The notes under the pieces: model-generated
Seen by the model: the letters and a program-made list of their open reading frames with translations, nothing else
Told to the model about the DNA's origin: nothing
Databases searched by the model: none
Shown here: piece by piece, positions 17,481 to 25,323 of the stretch
Numbering within the stretch: the stretch's first letter is position 1
How the letters are laid out: each line of letters starts with the position of its first letter
Translations under genes and position numbers: made by a program
Assembly (NCBI RefSeq): GCF_947490405.1
Contig: NZ_CANLGU010000004.1
Span: 62,001 to 126,000 of the forward strand
DNA length: 64,000 nt
Direction: 5' to 3'
From: an uncultured Algibacter sp.
GTDB taxonomy: Bacteria > Bacteroidota > Bacteroidia > Flavobacteriales > Flavobacteriaceae

Positions 17481-17503
17481 TTATCCAGATAGGAATCGAT
17501 TTG

Positions 17504-17511
17504 CAAATATA
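17504..17511 (-). promoter_or_regulatory. -7 promoter element (TATATTTG) of the ABC exporter gene
   Basis: This is an exact TAnnTTTG match on the minus strand, 23 bases before ATG 17480. Confidence 0.55.
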
Positions 17512-17617
17512 ACTCAATAATAAAGAATAGGTTGATTTATAAGGTTTGCAAAGTGTTAAATATCTTTTAAAAAAGAAATATGCTTTGGTATATGGATTGT
17601 GCTTTGCGGATATGCCT

Positions 17618-17719
17618 GCGTTAGGGATAGTAGTGGAAAGCCCACAGCCCGATCCCGATAACTATCGGGTGAGGTGCGAGGACTTGTAGCGGATAGCCCG
17701 ACCCTTGGGTAACGCCCAA
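17618..17719 (-). repeat. Dispersed frame repeat, copy R2
   Basis: It is in reverse orientation: GCGTTAGGGAT at the left, CCCGACCCTTGGGTAACGCCCAA at the right (shown in two parts of the family ends). The core contains a perfect palindrome CCCGATA-AC-TATCGGG that copies R1 and R4 lack. It sits between the divergent ABC exporter and nusB genes. The remaining gap bases hold only the nusB and exporter promoters. Confidence 0.75.
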
Positions 17720-17758
17720 ATAAGTTTGCTTTTTTTGTTGAGTACTAAAATATAGTGT

Positions 17759-17766
17759 TATTTTTG
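17759..17766 (+). promoter_or_regulatory. -7 promoter element (TATTTTTG) of nusB
   Basis: This TAnnTTTG match lies 51 bases before ATG 17818. A TTG 18 bases upstream (17738-17740) fits the -33 element. Confidence 0.6.
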
Positions 17767-17817
17767 CGGCATTAAAACCATGAAGAGTAATTCTTCTTTT
17801 TCAAAAAGTTCTTTGTA

Positions 17818-18765
17818 ATGATGCTAAATAGAAGACATATACGTGTAAAAGTGATGCAGACAATGTATGCTTTTAAGGGAAGTGAAAGCGATGATTTTTC
17901 TAAAGATCAGAAGTTTTTACTTTTTAGTATTGATAATATGTATAATTTGTATTTGCTATTGATGTCTCTATTGATTGAAGTTCAAAAACGAGCTGAAAGC
18001 GATTTGCAAAAGAAACGAAACAAACATCTTGCCACTAAAGAGGATATAGACCCCAATAAAAAATTTGTAAACAATCAAATATTAAAACTTCTTAGAGAAA
18101 ATACGCAATTAAAAGAGCAATTAGAGGAAAAGAAAATTACCAATTGGGAGTTGGATGATGAATATGTAGATATTATTTTTAAAGACATTATTTCTAGTGA
18201 TTTGTATAATGATTATATGAAAACTAGAGTGTCTGACTTTAAGGAAGACAAGGATTTTATTGTCGATGTTTTTAAAGATATTATTGCTCCCAACGATAAG
18301 CTTTATGATTATATGGAAGATAAAAACCTAACCTGGTTAGATGATCTTCCAACGGTAAACACTACCATTTTGAAATTGCTTAGAAAAGTGAAAGCGAGTG
18401 CTCCTGAAAATTATTTTACACCAAAATTATATAAGGATGTTGAAGATAAGCAGTTTGCTATTGATTTGTTTAAGAAAACACTTTTAAACAGAACTGTTAT
18501 TAATGAGGAGATTGATAAGAAAACAAAAAATTGGGACTCAGACCGTATAGCAAATGTAGACTATGTATTGTTGCAAATGGCTATTTGTGAGTTGAAAAAT
18601 TTCTCGTCAATACCAGTGAAAGTAACAATTAATGAGTATCTAGAAATTTCAAAAGAATATTCTACTCCCAAAAGCAGTATTTTTATTAATGGTATTTTAG
18701 ATAAGTTAGTTAAGGAGTATGAGGCTGAGGGTGTGTTGAATAAAGTAGGTAGGGGATTGATGTAA
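17818..18765 (+). CDS. nusB: Transcription antitermination factor NusB (long Bacteroidota form)
   Basis: NusB binds boxA RNA with S10 in rRNA antitermination. At 315 residues this is about twice the usual length. The N-terminus has NRRHIRVKVMQTMYAF, a middle helical insertion (about 60-200) is specific to Bacteroidota, and the C-terminal NusB core shows KNWDSDRIANVDYVLLQMAICEL and PVKVTINEYLEISKEYSTPKS. A second Met at position 2 could be the true start (17821). The DUF1573 and yajC genes follow on the same strand, with a -7 element in between. Confidence 0.9.
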   Translation: MMLNRRHIRVKVMQTMYAFKGSESDDFSKDQKFLLFSIDNMYNLYLLLMSLLIEVQKRAESDLQKKRNKHLATKEDIDPNKKFVNNQILKLLRENTQLKEQLEEKKITNWELDDEYVDIIFKDIISSDLYNDYMKTRVSDFKEDKDFIVDVFKDIIAPNDKLYDYMEDKNLTWLDDLPTVNTTILKLLRKVKASAPENYFTPKLYKDVEDKQFAIDLFKKTLLNRTVINEEIDKKTKNWDSDRIANVDYVLLQMAICELKNFSSIPVKVTINEYLEISKEYSTPKSSIFINGILDKLVKEYEAEGVLNKVGRGLM

Positions 18766-18830
18766 GTTAAGAATACTCTCAAAGAATTGTTAAGAAGAAT
18801 ACAAAAATTTTCAATCGATTAAATAATTAC

Positions 18831-18838
18831 TATTTTTG
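18831..18838 (+). promoter_or_regulatory. -7 promoter element (TATTTTTG) before the DUF1573 gene
   Basis: This TAnnTTTG match lies 28 bases before ATG 18867 and lets the DUF1573-yajC pair be transcribed apart from nusB. Confidence 0.55.
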
Positions 18839-18866
18839 CTCAACAAAAGTTTTAAAAATATCTATT

Positions 18867-19349
18867 ATGAAGAAAATAATATTAGGCCTTAGTGCTATGT
18901 GTTTAATAGCATTTACCTCTTGTAAAGAGAATGTTGCTAAAAAAATTGAAGAAACTAATATAGCTGCTGCTGCTGAAAGAGATGCTGTAGCATCAAAATT
19001 TCCAGTACTTGAGTTTGATAAGAAAGAACATGACTTTGGTGAAATCGAGGCTAAAACAAAGGTAGAGACTACGTTTAAATACACAAACACAGGTGATGCC
19101 CCTTTAGTAATTACAGATATTAAAAGTTCTTGTGGCTGTACTGTACCGCAAGATTGGAGTAGAGAACCTTTGTTACCAGGTGATAAGGGAGAGTTTACTG
19201 TTAAGTTTAATGGAAGTGGTTCTAATAAAGTATCTAAAACTATCACTGTAACGGCAAATACGGAAAAAGGTTCTGAAATTGTAAAGATTTCAGCATTTGT
19301 AAAACCAGACCCAAATAAAGTTAATAAGCCAGTACCTGCTAAAAGCTAA
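18867..19349 (+). CDS. DUF1573 lipoprotein
   Basis: This 160-residue lipoprotein has a signal ending in LIAFTSC (Cys19) and a single DUF1573 immunoglobulin-like domain with the hallmark FDKKEHDFGEI, FKYTNTGDAPLVI and SSCGCTVP. DUF1573 domains are related to ASH/MSP-like beta sandwiches of the periplasm; their function is unknown. It ends 11 bases before yajC, and the pair is a conserved flavobacterial arrangement as far as I know. Confidence 0.88.
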   Translation: MKKIILGLSAMCLIAFTSCKENVAKKIEETNIAAAAERDAVASKFPVLEFDKKEHDFGEIEAKTKVETTFKYTNTGDAPLVITDIKSSCGCTVPQDWSREPLLPGDKGEFTVKFNGSGSNKVSKTITVTANTEKGSEIVKISAFVKPDPNKVNKPVPAKS

Positions 19350-19360
19350 ATAAATTTATA

Positions 19361-19657
19361 ATGGGAGAAGGAGGATTCGGTAGTTTACTACCATTTGTAT
19401 TAATGTTTGTTGTTGTGTATTTCTTTATGATTGCACCACAAATGAAACGTGCTAAAAAAGAAAAGAAGTTTGCAGCAGAATTGAAACGTGGTGATCGCGT
19501 TATTACTAAAAGTGGTTTACATGGTAAAGTTGCTGAACTGAATGATAAAGATAATAGTTGTGTTATTGAAACTATGGCTGGAAAGTTAAAGTTTGATAGA
19601 TCTGCTATTTCTATGGAAATGAGTACTAAACTTAATGCCCCTGCTAAAGTTAAATAG
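19361..19657 (+). CDS. yajC: Preprotein translocase subunit YajC
   Basis: This 98-residue protein is the small accessory subunit of SecDF-YajC. A single membrane segment (about residues 8-26, LLPFVLMFVVVYFFMIAPQ) is followed by the conserved KRAKKEKKF and the soluble GDRVITKSGLHGKVAEL. Length and order match the family. It is the last gene of the unit ended by the terminator at 19685-19715. Confidence 0.93.
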   Translation: MGEGGFGSLLPFVLMFVVVYFFMIAPQMKRAKKEKKFAAELKRGDRVITKSGLHGKVAELNDKDNSCVIETMAGKLKFDRSAISMEMSTKLNAPAKVK

Positions 19658-19684
19658 ATTAACAATTAGCAGTGATATGATAAT

Positions 19685-19715
19685 AAAAAGCTTCCTACAT
19701 GGGAAGCTTTTTTTT
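19685..19715 (+). terminator. Rho-independent terminator after yajC
   Basis: The stem AAAAGCTTCC / GGAAGCTTTT has a six-base loop TACATG and is followed by a T run. It should work for both converging genes. Confidence 0.85.
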
Positions 19716-19741
19716 GCTTTAAATCTACATGGGTTAAAACT

Positions 19742-20341
19742 TTAGCAGTTTTTATATTTATCATTTAATCCAACACCTTGTAAAATCATAGGTGTAATTT
19801 TCTCTAAACGTGTTTGTTTTGTGGCGTCTCGTTTTGCAGAACTTATATACTCACAATATTCACGTTGTTTATAAGGCGATAAGCTCAGAAAAGCTAATTC
19901 TAGATCTTTGTTGGATTTTAAAACAGCGTTTAATTCATCAGGAATAATGGTTTCTTTTTTCTTTCTATTGGGTTTAATTTCTTTACCCAGTTTTTGATTT
20001 TCAATAGCTTCTTTTATATAACTCAAAACAATGTTTTTATCAATATCCTCAATCGTATTAAAACGCATATGTCTTAAAGCTTTTGTTTTGTTTTCTTGAG
20101 CGTTTACAAGTAAATTAAGTTCGTCTTTCAAGAACACACCATTAAAAAACCAAATACCAAAATGGTTTTTAAAAGCACCTAGCCCTAAAACATTTTTACC
20201 ATTAACCATATAAACAGGGGCACTCCACTTAACTGTTTCTTCTACTTCTGTAGAGTTTATAATATTTCTAAGGATAATTAAGGCTTTACTAAAATTATCA
20301 TGTTCTTCAATATATTCTTCAACCGAATAAATCTTTTTCAT
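19742..20341 (-). CDS. YdeI/DUF1801 family protein with OmdA-type C-terminus
   Basis: This 199-residue cytoplasmic protein has an N-terminal DUF1801 domain (EETVKWSAPVYMVNGKNVLG and FGIWFFNGVFL, residues about 5-110) and a C-terminal bacteriocin-protection/OmdA-like domain (IPDELNAVLKSNKDLELAF and LSPYKQREYCEYISSAK). Proteins of this layout are annotated YdeI family; their biochemical role is not established. It is monocistronic. Confidence 0.85.
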   Translation of the reverse strand: MKKIYSVEEYIEEHDNFSKALIILRNIINSTEVEETVKWSAPVYMVNGKNVLGLGAFKNHFGIWFFNGVFLKDELNLLVNAQENKTKALRHMRFNTIEDIDKNIVLSYIKEAIENQKLGKEIKPNRKKKETIIPDELNAVLKSNKDLELAFLSLSPYKQREYCEYISSAKRDATKQTRLEKITPMILQGVGLNDKYKNC

Positions 20342-20432
20342 GGGTTAGAATTATTTATTTTGAATTTCTAAAGTTATCACCCTGAAAATTAGGAAAAAAA
20401 ATAGTATTTAATAAATTACAATTCTTAAATAA

Positions 20433-20458
20433 AAAACCTCAATTAAAAATTGAGGTTT
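20433..20458. terminator. Terminator hairpin
   Basis: The stem AAACCTCAATT / AATTGAGGTTT has a loop of about four A and is followed by T on the minus strand. It ends the gene at 20483-20845. Confidence 0.75.
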
Positions 20459-20482
20459 TAGGTGTATTAAGTTGTATAAAGC

Positions 20483-20845
20483 TTACATCGTATAGAAAAA
20501 CTGCTCGTTTACAATTTTACCATCATTTACCTCAAACACACAAATCTCTTCCATTTGCTGTCTGCCTCGGTCTTTAAAAGTCACGTCAAAACTCATTTTA
20601 CTAGTAAAGTGGTTATCAGCAACCATGGGGTCGCTAATTTCACTATCATGAAATTCTACAACATTATCCAACCACTGCTTACTTTTATCGTAAACTTGTT
20701 GCTTTCCTGTAAGCACCTCGCCATAAGGCACCCCGGGCATTTCTTTACTCGTTACATTATCGCCGTATAGTTTCTCTATACATTCTAGGTTTTTACCTTC
20801 ACGACACATTTGTGCCCACTTATTTGCTACATCTTGTGTATTCAT
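20483..20845 (-). CDS. SnoaL-like/NTF2-fold protein
   Basis: This 120-residue protein has a cone-shaped NTF2/SnoaL layout: helix WAQMCREGKNLECIEKLYGD, then VTSKEMPGVP, a KQWLDNVVEFHDSEI strand pair and a terminal FEVNDGKIVNEQFFY. Family members bind small hydrophobic ligands or act as cyclases or isomerases; the substrate cannot be assigned. It has no signal and is monocistronic. Confidence 0.82.
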   Translation of the reverse strand: MNTQDVANKWAQMCREGKNLECIEKLYGDNVTSKEMPGVPYGEVLTGKQQVYDKSKQWLDNVVEFHDSEISDPMVADNHFTSKMSFDVTFKDRGRQQMEEICVFEVNDGKIVNEQFFYTM

Positions 20846-21035
20846 AATATTTTAGTTTGTTTGATGAGTTATAAAGATAGAAAAATATAAAAAGCACACT
20901 CTTAATAAAATGTTATCGTTTTATGGTTTTGTTACCAAGGTATTATTTTTCTGAGGTTGTATTGTAACTTAACTATTAAATTACTCTTAACTTGGAATTT
21001 CAAACATAGCAGTTAACGTATAAATACAAGGGTGA

Positions 21036-21081
21036 TTAACTACTAGTATAATTTTGATAGCGTTTTTTAACTAGTTGTTAA
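21036..21081. repeat. Inverted repeat at the 3' end of the photoprotection island
   Basis: Arms 21036-21047 (TTAACTACTAGT) and 21070-21081 (ACTAGTTGTTAA) match at 11 of 12 positions with a 22-base spacer. The right arm overlaps the stop of the photolyase gene. There is no T run, so it is a weak terminator or an mRNA 3' end structure. Confidence 0.45.
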
Positions 21082-22382
21082 TTTAAAGCATTTTTATAAG
21101 TCTCTAAACAACGCTCACGGGCAAATTTATGTTCTACGATTGGTTTTGGGTAAGTGAGTTCTTGAAAATCTGGCACCCATTTTTTAATATAATCTAAGTT
21201 TTTATCAAACTTTTGTATCTGTGTAGTAGGATTAAAAATCCTGAAGTAAGGCGCAGCATCAACACCGCTACCAGCTACCCATTGCCAATTACCAATGTTA
21301 CTAGCCATTTCGTAGTCGTGCAACTTTTCAGCAAAATAGGCTTCGCCCCAACGCCAATCAATAAGTAAATGTTTACATAAAAAGCTCCCCACAAGCATAC
21401 GCACTCTATTGTGCATAAAACCAGTTTCGTTAAGTTGTCGCATGCCAGCATCCACAAATGGATATCCTGTTTTACCTTCACACCATGCTTTAAATTCCTG
21501 TTCATTATTACGCCATTGAATACGATCGTATTTTGCCTTAAAACTAGTATCAGAAGTATGCGGAAAGTGCCAAAGAATTTGCATGAAAAATTCACGCCAA
21601 ATCAATTCTTGCCAGAATATTTCGTTTTTTTCTGAAATTGCTTTTTTTATCATTTCACGAACACTAACGGTGCCAAACCGTAAATGCGGTCCTAATCTTG
21701 AGGTCGAATCTTTTGCAGGGAAATTACGAGTGGCTTCATACTCTTGGATTAAATTAGGAGTAACTATGTAAGATTTAATTTTTTGATTGGATATTTTAAA
21801 ACCAATATCTGATAGGCTTAAATTTGGCAATGACAAATTTTTAACTAAATTACCTAGATAAGATTTAGTTTTGTAAAAATTTAAATCATAAGATTTGAAT
21901 TTTTCTTTCCAAGTTTTCATGTATGGCGTGTATACTACATAAGGATTACCATCAGCTTTTACAACGTCGTCCTTTTCAAAAATAACTTGATCCTTAAAGG
22001 TTTTGAATTCAATATTTTGTTCGTTTAAAAATGCTTTGATTGTATTGTCTCGTTCTTTGGAATAGGGTTCGTAATCATGATTGGTATAAACACAGGTAAT
22101 ATTATAATTTTCAACTAATTTTTTATAAATATCTAGCGGTTTACCATGATATATGCCAATACTACTACCATATTTATCTAGTAGAGCATTACGCATCTCT
22201 TGAAGCGTTTCATGAATAAATGTTACTCGAGCATCATCTTCAGGAAGTTTATCTAGAATTTCGGAATCAAAAATAAAAATAGGAAGTACAGGTGATTCAC
22301 TTTTTAGGGATTCGTAAAAACCTTTGTTGTCGTCTAAACGTAAATCGCGTCTAAACCAAAAAATCGATATGGGTTGTTTCAT
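21078..22382 (-). CDS. Deoxyribodipyrimidine photolyase (CPD photolyase/cryptochrome family)
   Basis: This 434-residue flavoprotein repairs UV-made cyclobutane pyrimidine dimers using blue light. The N-terminal photolyase domain starts ISIFWFRRDLRLDDN. The FAD-binding C-terminal half shows RLGPHLRFGTVS, WQELIWREFFMQI, GYPFVDAGMRQL, MHNRVRMLVGSF and DYEMASNIGNWQWVAGSGVDA-type sequence (cited in shorter form), ending in KWVP. It is the last gene of the folE-containing operon. It looks intact. Confidence 0.93.
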   Translation of the reverse strand: MKQPISIFWFRRDLRLDDNKGFYESLKSESPVLPIFIFDSEILDKLPEDDARVTFIHETLQEMRNALLDKYGSSIGIYHGKPLDIYKKLVENYNITCVYTNHDYEPYSKERDNTIKAFLNEQNIEFKTFKDQVIFEKDDVVKADGNPYVVYTPYMKTWKEKFKSYDLNFYKTKSYLGNLVKNLSLPNLSLSDIGFKISNQKIKSYIVTPNLIQEYEATRNFPAKDSTSRLGPHLRFGTVSVREMIKKAISEKNEIFWQELIWREFFMQILWHFPHTSDTSFKAKYDRIQWRNNEQEFKAWCEGKTGYPFVDAGMRQLNETGFMHNRVRMLVGSFLCKHLLIDWRWGEAYFAEKLHDYEMASNIGNWQWVAGSGVDAAPYFRIFNPTTQIQKFDKNLDYIKKWVPDFQELTYPKPIVEHKFARERCLETYKNALN

Positions 22383-22384
22383 AT

Positions 22385-22846
22385 TTAATATTTACCAAAC
22401 AAGGCTTCCAGCTTTTCCGTTCTATAATTAAAGATTTCTTCTAACTTTGGTTTTACTAAAATAGGATGAACAAGTTGACCAAGCAAACCTAGAGGTACTT
22501 TATAATCAATAATGTCTTCCATTTCAACACCTCCATCAATTTCTTTTATAAAATGTTTATGATGCCACAAAGCATAAGGCCCGAAACGCTGTTCGTCAAC
22601 AAAATATTTCTTATCAACGCAATGTGTAATTTCAGTAACCCACTTGGTTTTTATGCCTAAGACTGGTGTTACAATGTATTGAATAATTTGTCCTGCATAC
22701 ATTTCTCTATCGGCCCCAGATAAAATATTAAAACCCATATAATCTGGTGTTATAGTCTTTAAATTCTTTGGGTCTGATAAAAAATCCCAAGCTTTTTCTA
22801 CAGTTATAGGTAGGTTTTGTTTTTTATGTAATGTATATATTTTCAT
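22385..22846 (-). CDS. SRPBCC family (START-like) protein
   Basis: This 153-residue protein is a helix-grip START/Bet v1-like fold: LPITVEKAWDFLSDPKNLK at the N-terminus, PVLGIKTKWVTEI, and HKHFIKEIDGGVEMEDII with a terminal helix EEIFNYRTEKLEAL. The family binds lipids, and it is often next to photolyases in flavobacteria as far as I recall. Its stop is two bases before the photolyase start, so it is co-transcribed. Its ligand is unknown. Confidence 0.88.
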   Translation of the reverse strand: MKIYTLHKKQNLPITVEKAWDFLSDPKNLKTITPDYMGFNILSGADREMYAGQIIQYIVTPVLGIKTKWVTEITHCVDKKYFVDEQRFGPYALWHHKHFIKEIDGGVEMEDIIDYKVPLGLLGQLVHPILVKPKLEEIFNYRTEKLEALFGKY

Positions 22847-22847
22847 T

Positions 22848-23312
22848 CTAGTTGTTTAATAAAATGTAACCATTAAGTGAAGTAGCAATACACAACCAAA
22901 TTAAATAAGGCATAATTAAAAGGGTTTTGTATTTCAAATCGTTTCTAAAAGAAGTTGCGAATACTGCTACAACAAAAGTTAAAATCAGAATTGTAGTAAA
23001 GCCAATGCCCACTAAATGTTGATTAAAAAATATGTAACCCCACATAACATTAAGTATAAACTGTATTGAAAACAAGCCTAATACTTTACTACTAGGCTTT
23101 AGTTTATACAAATATGCCATATATACAGAGAAGCATACCATAATTGTGGTCCAAGCAGCTCCAAAAACCCAGCCAGGGGGAGTCCAAGGCGCTTGGTTTA
23201 GATTGATGTACCACTCTGTTTTAGGTCCATTATCCATTAACCAATTACCAATGCCCAATGCACCAAAATTTATGATTAAAAATATTAATATGTATTTAAG
23301 CAGCTTCTTCAT
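22848..23312 (-). CDS. TspO/MBR family tryptophan-rich sensory protein
   Basis: This 154-residue inner-membrane protein has five hydrophobic segments and the TspO hallmark PWTPPGWVFGAAWTT with several Trp residues, followed by FSVYMAYLYK and FILNVMWGYIFF. TspO proteins bind porphyrins and related oxidation-sensitive ligands and help regulate photosensitiser turnover. This suits a light-protection island. It overlaps the start of the upstream small gene by 17 bases and leads two bases before the SRPBCC gene. Confidence 0.92.
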   Translation of the reverse strand: MKKLLKYILIFLIINFGALGIGNWLMDNGPKTEWYINLNQAPWTPPGWVFGAAWTTIMVCFSVYMAYLYKLKPSSKVLGLFSIQFILNVMWGYIFFNQHLVGIGFTTILILTFVVAVFATSFRNDLKYKTLLIMPYLIWLCIATSLNGYILLNN

Positions 23313-23475
23313 GTTTGAGTTTGCTAATTAGTTTTGCGATATTTTGAGCTTCGGCATATTTACTATCACTTGCTGCTCTGTTTACTGAGGATAGTGCATG
23401 CCATTCGCGCATCAATTTTTTAAATTTTTCTTCTAACTTTTCTAATTTTGATTTTCTTTTAAATAATCCCAACAT
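23296..23475 (-). CDS. Lacal_2735-type small protein
   Basis: This 59-residue protein starts MLGLFKRKSKLEKLEEKF and continues LMREWHALS, NRAASDSKYAEAQNIAKLI and ends EEAA. The pattern matches the small Lacal_2735 family of flavobacteria as I remember it. It is a basic then helical protein of unknown function with no signal. Its end overlaps the tspO start by 17 bases, and the glutathione peroxidase gene lies 6 bases upstream, so it belongs to the same transcript. Confidence 0.82.
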   Translation of the reverse strand: MLGLFKRKSKLEKLEEKFKKLMREWHALSSVNRAASDSKYAEAQNIAKLISKLKHEEAA

Positions 23476-23481
23476 AGCATT

Positions 23482-24018
23482 TTATTTCAAGTGTTTTGTG
23501 ATTTTAGAACTCAAAGGGTTGGTAGCAGAAAAAAAATAGTCCACCAAAATCCCATCTTTATCTACTAAGTATTTTTGAAAATTCCATTTCACTGACGAAT
23601 TGGAAATACCATTATTAACCTTTTGGGTTAGCCACAGGTATAATGGATGCATCTGATTTCCTTTTACTTTTATTTTTTCAGTAATTAAAAAGGATACTCC
23701 GTAATTAATTTTACAAAATTCAGTAATGGATTCAGCATCTCCGGGTTCTTGATTTCCAAATTGATTACAGGGCACACCTATAACTTGAAGTTTATCTTCA
23801 TATTGCTCATGTAAATCTTGTAGTTTTTTGTATTGAGGTGTAAAACCGCATTTGGATGCAACATTTACGAATAGTAGATGCTTTCCTTTAAATTTGGATA
23901 GGTCTATTGGTTGTCCGTAAAGTGTATTTATTTTTATTTCATAAATGGAGTTTATATTCATTTTCTTTTTAACGGAATTTGAACCAAGCGTAGCAACAAA
24001 TGTTTTTAATATATTCAT
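23482..24018 (-). CDS. Glutathione peroxidase-family thiol peroxidase
   Basis: This 178-residue protein reduces hydroperoxides. The peroxidatic Cys57 lies in NVASKCGFTPQY, the Gln in PCNQFGNQEPG and the Trp in SSVKWNFQKYLVD, the full Cys-Gln-Trp set of GPx. In bacteria of this group the reductant is usually thioredoxin. Start 24018 lies three bases past the SDR gene; Met20 (23961) is an alternative start that drops a 19-residue leader of no clear signal form. Peroxide removal fits a light-stress operon. Confidence 0.9.
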   Translation of the reverse strand: MNILKTFVATLGSNSVKKKMNINSIYEIKINTLYGQPIDLSKFKGKHLLFVNVASKCGFTPQYKKLQDLHEQYEDKLQVIGVPCNQFGNQEPGDAESITEFCKINYGVSFLITEKIKVKGNQMHPLYLWLTQKVNNGISNSSVKWNFQKYLVDKDGILVDYFFSATNPLSSKITKHLK

Positions 24019-24021
24019 AGC

Positions 24022-24705
24022 TTAAATTTTAAAGCTTACAATGCCGCAGTCCATCTCAAAAACCTGACCTGAGATAGATGATGATTTTTTTGACAATAAA
24101 AACTCAGCCATATCTGCAACTTCTTCTGGTGATAGAAATTTTTTAAGAGGGTGACGTTCGGTTATATTTTCTATCATTTTATCATTACGGAGGAGTTTAG
24201 ATGCTAAATCAGTATCCGTAACCGTTGGTGCAATGGCATTTATGCGAAATGTAGGAGCAAGTTCTGCACCCAAAGATTTGACTAACCCTTCCACACCTGA
24301 TTTAGCTACCGCTATACTAGCATGATAGGGCATTCCTAATTTGGCAGCAACTGTACTAAATAAAACTATAGATGGATGGTTTCCATTTTTTAAAATAGGA
24401 AGATATCTCTGAATTACCTTTACAGCTCCAAGCACATTGATTTCAAAATCATTTTTAAAATCATCAATAGTTAAACGTGAGATGGGTTTTAAATTAATGC
24501 TACCTGGGCAGTAAACTAATCCGTCTGCTGTTTCAATATCTGGTAATTCATCTTGTGTAACATCGCATTGGTGGTGAGTCAAATTGCTATGCGACGTTTC
24601 TGGTATACTTCTACTAAAGTTTATAACTTTTGAGTGGGCTAACAGTTTTTCAACTAAAGCTTTTCCAATGCCCTTACTACCACCAACTACAATTATTGTT
24701 TTCAT
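24022..24705 (-). CDS. Short-chain dehydrogenase/reductase
   Basis: This 227-residue Rossmann enzyme has the cofactor motif VVGGSKGIGKAL (about residues 5-16), an NxxG-like VLGAVKVIQRYL, the serine STVAAKLG and a YHASIAVAKSG catalytic Tyr-Lys pair (YxxSIAVAK). SDRs of this size use NAD(P)H on small carbonyls or alcohols; the substrate is unknown. It ends three bases before the peroxidase gene. Place in the operon suggests a role in light or oxidant response, by inference. Confidence 0.9.
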   Translation of the reverse strand: MKTIIVVGGSKGIGKALVEKLLAHSKVINFSRSIPETSHSNLTHHQCDVTQDELPDIETADGLVYCPGSINLKPISRLTIDDFKNDFEINVLGAVKVIQRYLPILKNGNHPSIVLFSTVAAKLGMPYHASIAVAKSGVEGLVKSLGAELAPTFRINAIAPTVTDTDLASKLLRNDKMIENITERHPLKKFLSPEEVADMAEFLLSKKSSSISGQVFEMDCGIVSFKI

Positions 24706-24725
24706 GGGTTTCAGGGCATTAAGTT

Positions 24726-24941
24726 TTATGGCCTGCCCTTTAGCCTTTTTTCTATTTTTTGTTTAATGACGGTTAAACGCTTCATCAAATCCATAATTTC
24801 AGGATCTTTTTCTACTTTGTAGATGTCGTTTAAGCCTAATATTAAACTTTTTACTTCTCTAGATGATTCGATACGTTCACTTGTTGTTTTAAAAGTGTGT
24901 CTACGTTGTTCGAACTCTAAAGCTTTGTCAATAATCTCCAT
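24726..24941 (-). CDS. Small helical protein, paralog A
   Basis: This 71-residue protein is nearly all helix and charged (KALEFEQRRHTFKTTSERIESS, cited partly). It is a close relative of the 73-residue protein at 25098-25319; shared stretches are KALEFEQR, LNDIYKV/LNQIYKV, IMDLMKRLTVIK and EKRLK. I recognise no named family. It sits between paralog B and the SDR gene in the photoprotection operon. A DNA- or protein-binding helical hairpin is possible. Confidence 0.8.
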   Translation of the reverse strand: MEIIDKALEFEQRRHTFKTTSERIESSREVKSLILGLNDIYKVEKDPEIMDLMKRLTVIKQKIEKRLKGRP

Positions 24942-25030
24942 AAATTTTTATTCTTACTATATTTGATATAAATGCACTATTATTTGCACATTTTCGCAAT
25001 ATAATAAAATATGGAAGATTACCTATTTTT

Positions 25031-25067
25031 AACCCTAAATATTAGGTAAAATTTAATATTTAGGGTT
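25031..25067. repeat. Perfect 14-bp hairpin between the two small paralogs
   Basis: Arms 25031-25044 (AACCCTAAATATTA) and 25054-25067 are perfectly complementary with a nine-base loop. It lies in the 156-base gap between paralogs A and B. Read leftwards, the stem is followed by A, not T, so it is more likely a processing or stability hairpin than a terminator. Confidence 0.6.
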
Positions 25068-25097
25068 TTTAACCTCCTGTTTTTGATAACAATATCA

Positions 25098-25319
25098 TTA
25101 GAGACGCATTTTCAACCGCTTTTCAACTTTTCTTTTTATGACGGTTAAACGTTTCATGATATCCATAATTTTATCATCTTTTTTTACCTTATAAATCTGA
25201 TTAAGGTCTAAGATTAAGGCTTTTGCTTCTCTAGATAGTTTAACACGGTCACTTGTAGACAATGATCTCATTTTTCTTTGCTCAAATTCTAAAGCTTTAT
25301 TGATTAATTCAATTTCCAT
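25098..25319 (-). CDS. Small helical protein, paralog B
   Basis: This 73-residue helical protein shares about half its residues with paralog A at 24726-24941 (KALEFEQR, SREAKALILDLNQIYKV, IMDIMKRLTVIKRKVEKRLK). It begins four bases after the folE stop. Two tandem copies imply local duplication. No named family is recognised and function is unknown. Confidence 0.82.
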   Translation of the reverse strand: MEIELINKALEFEQRKMRSLSTSDRVKLSREAKALILDLNQIYKVKKDDKIMDIMKRLTVIKRKVEKRLKMRL

Positions 25320-25323
25320 AATA

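Noticed and set aside
21275-21595. 106-residue frame on the minus strand inside the photolyase gene
   Set aside because: It is a shadow frame within a clearly conserved photolyase; no family match.
25031-25067. Terminator between the small paralogs
   Set aside because: On the transcribed strand the stem is followed by A, not T, so it does not have the form of a rho-independent terminator for this operon.
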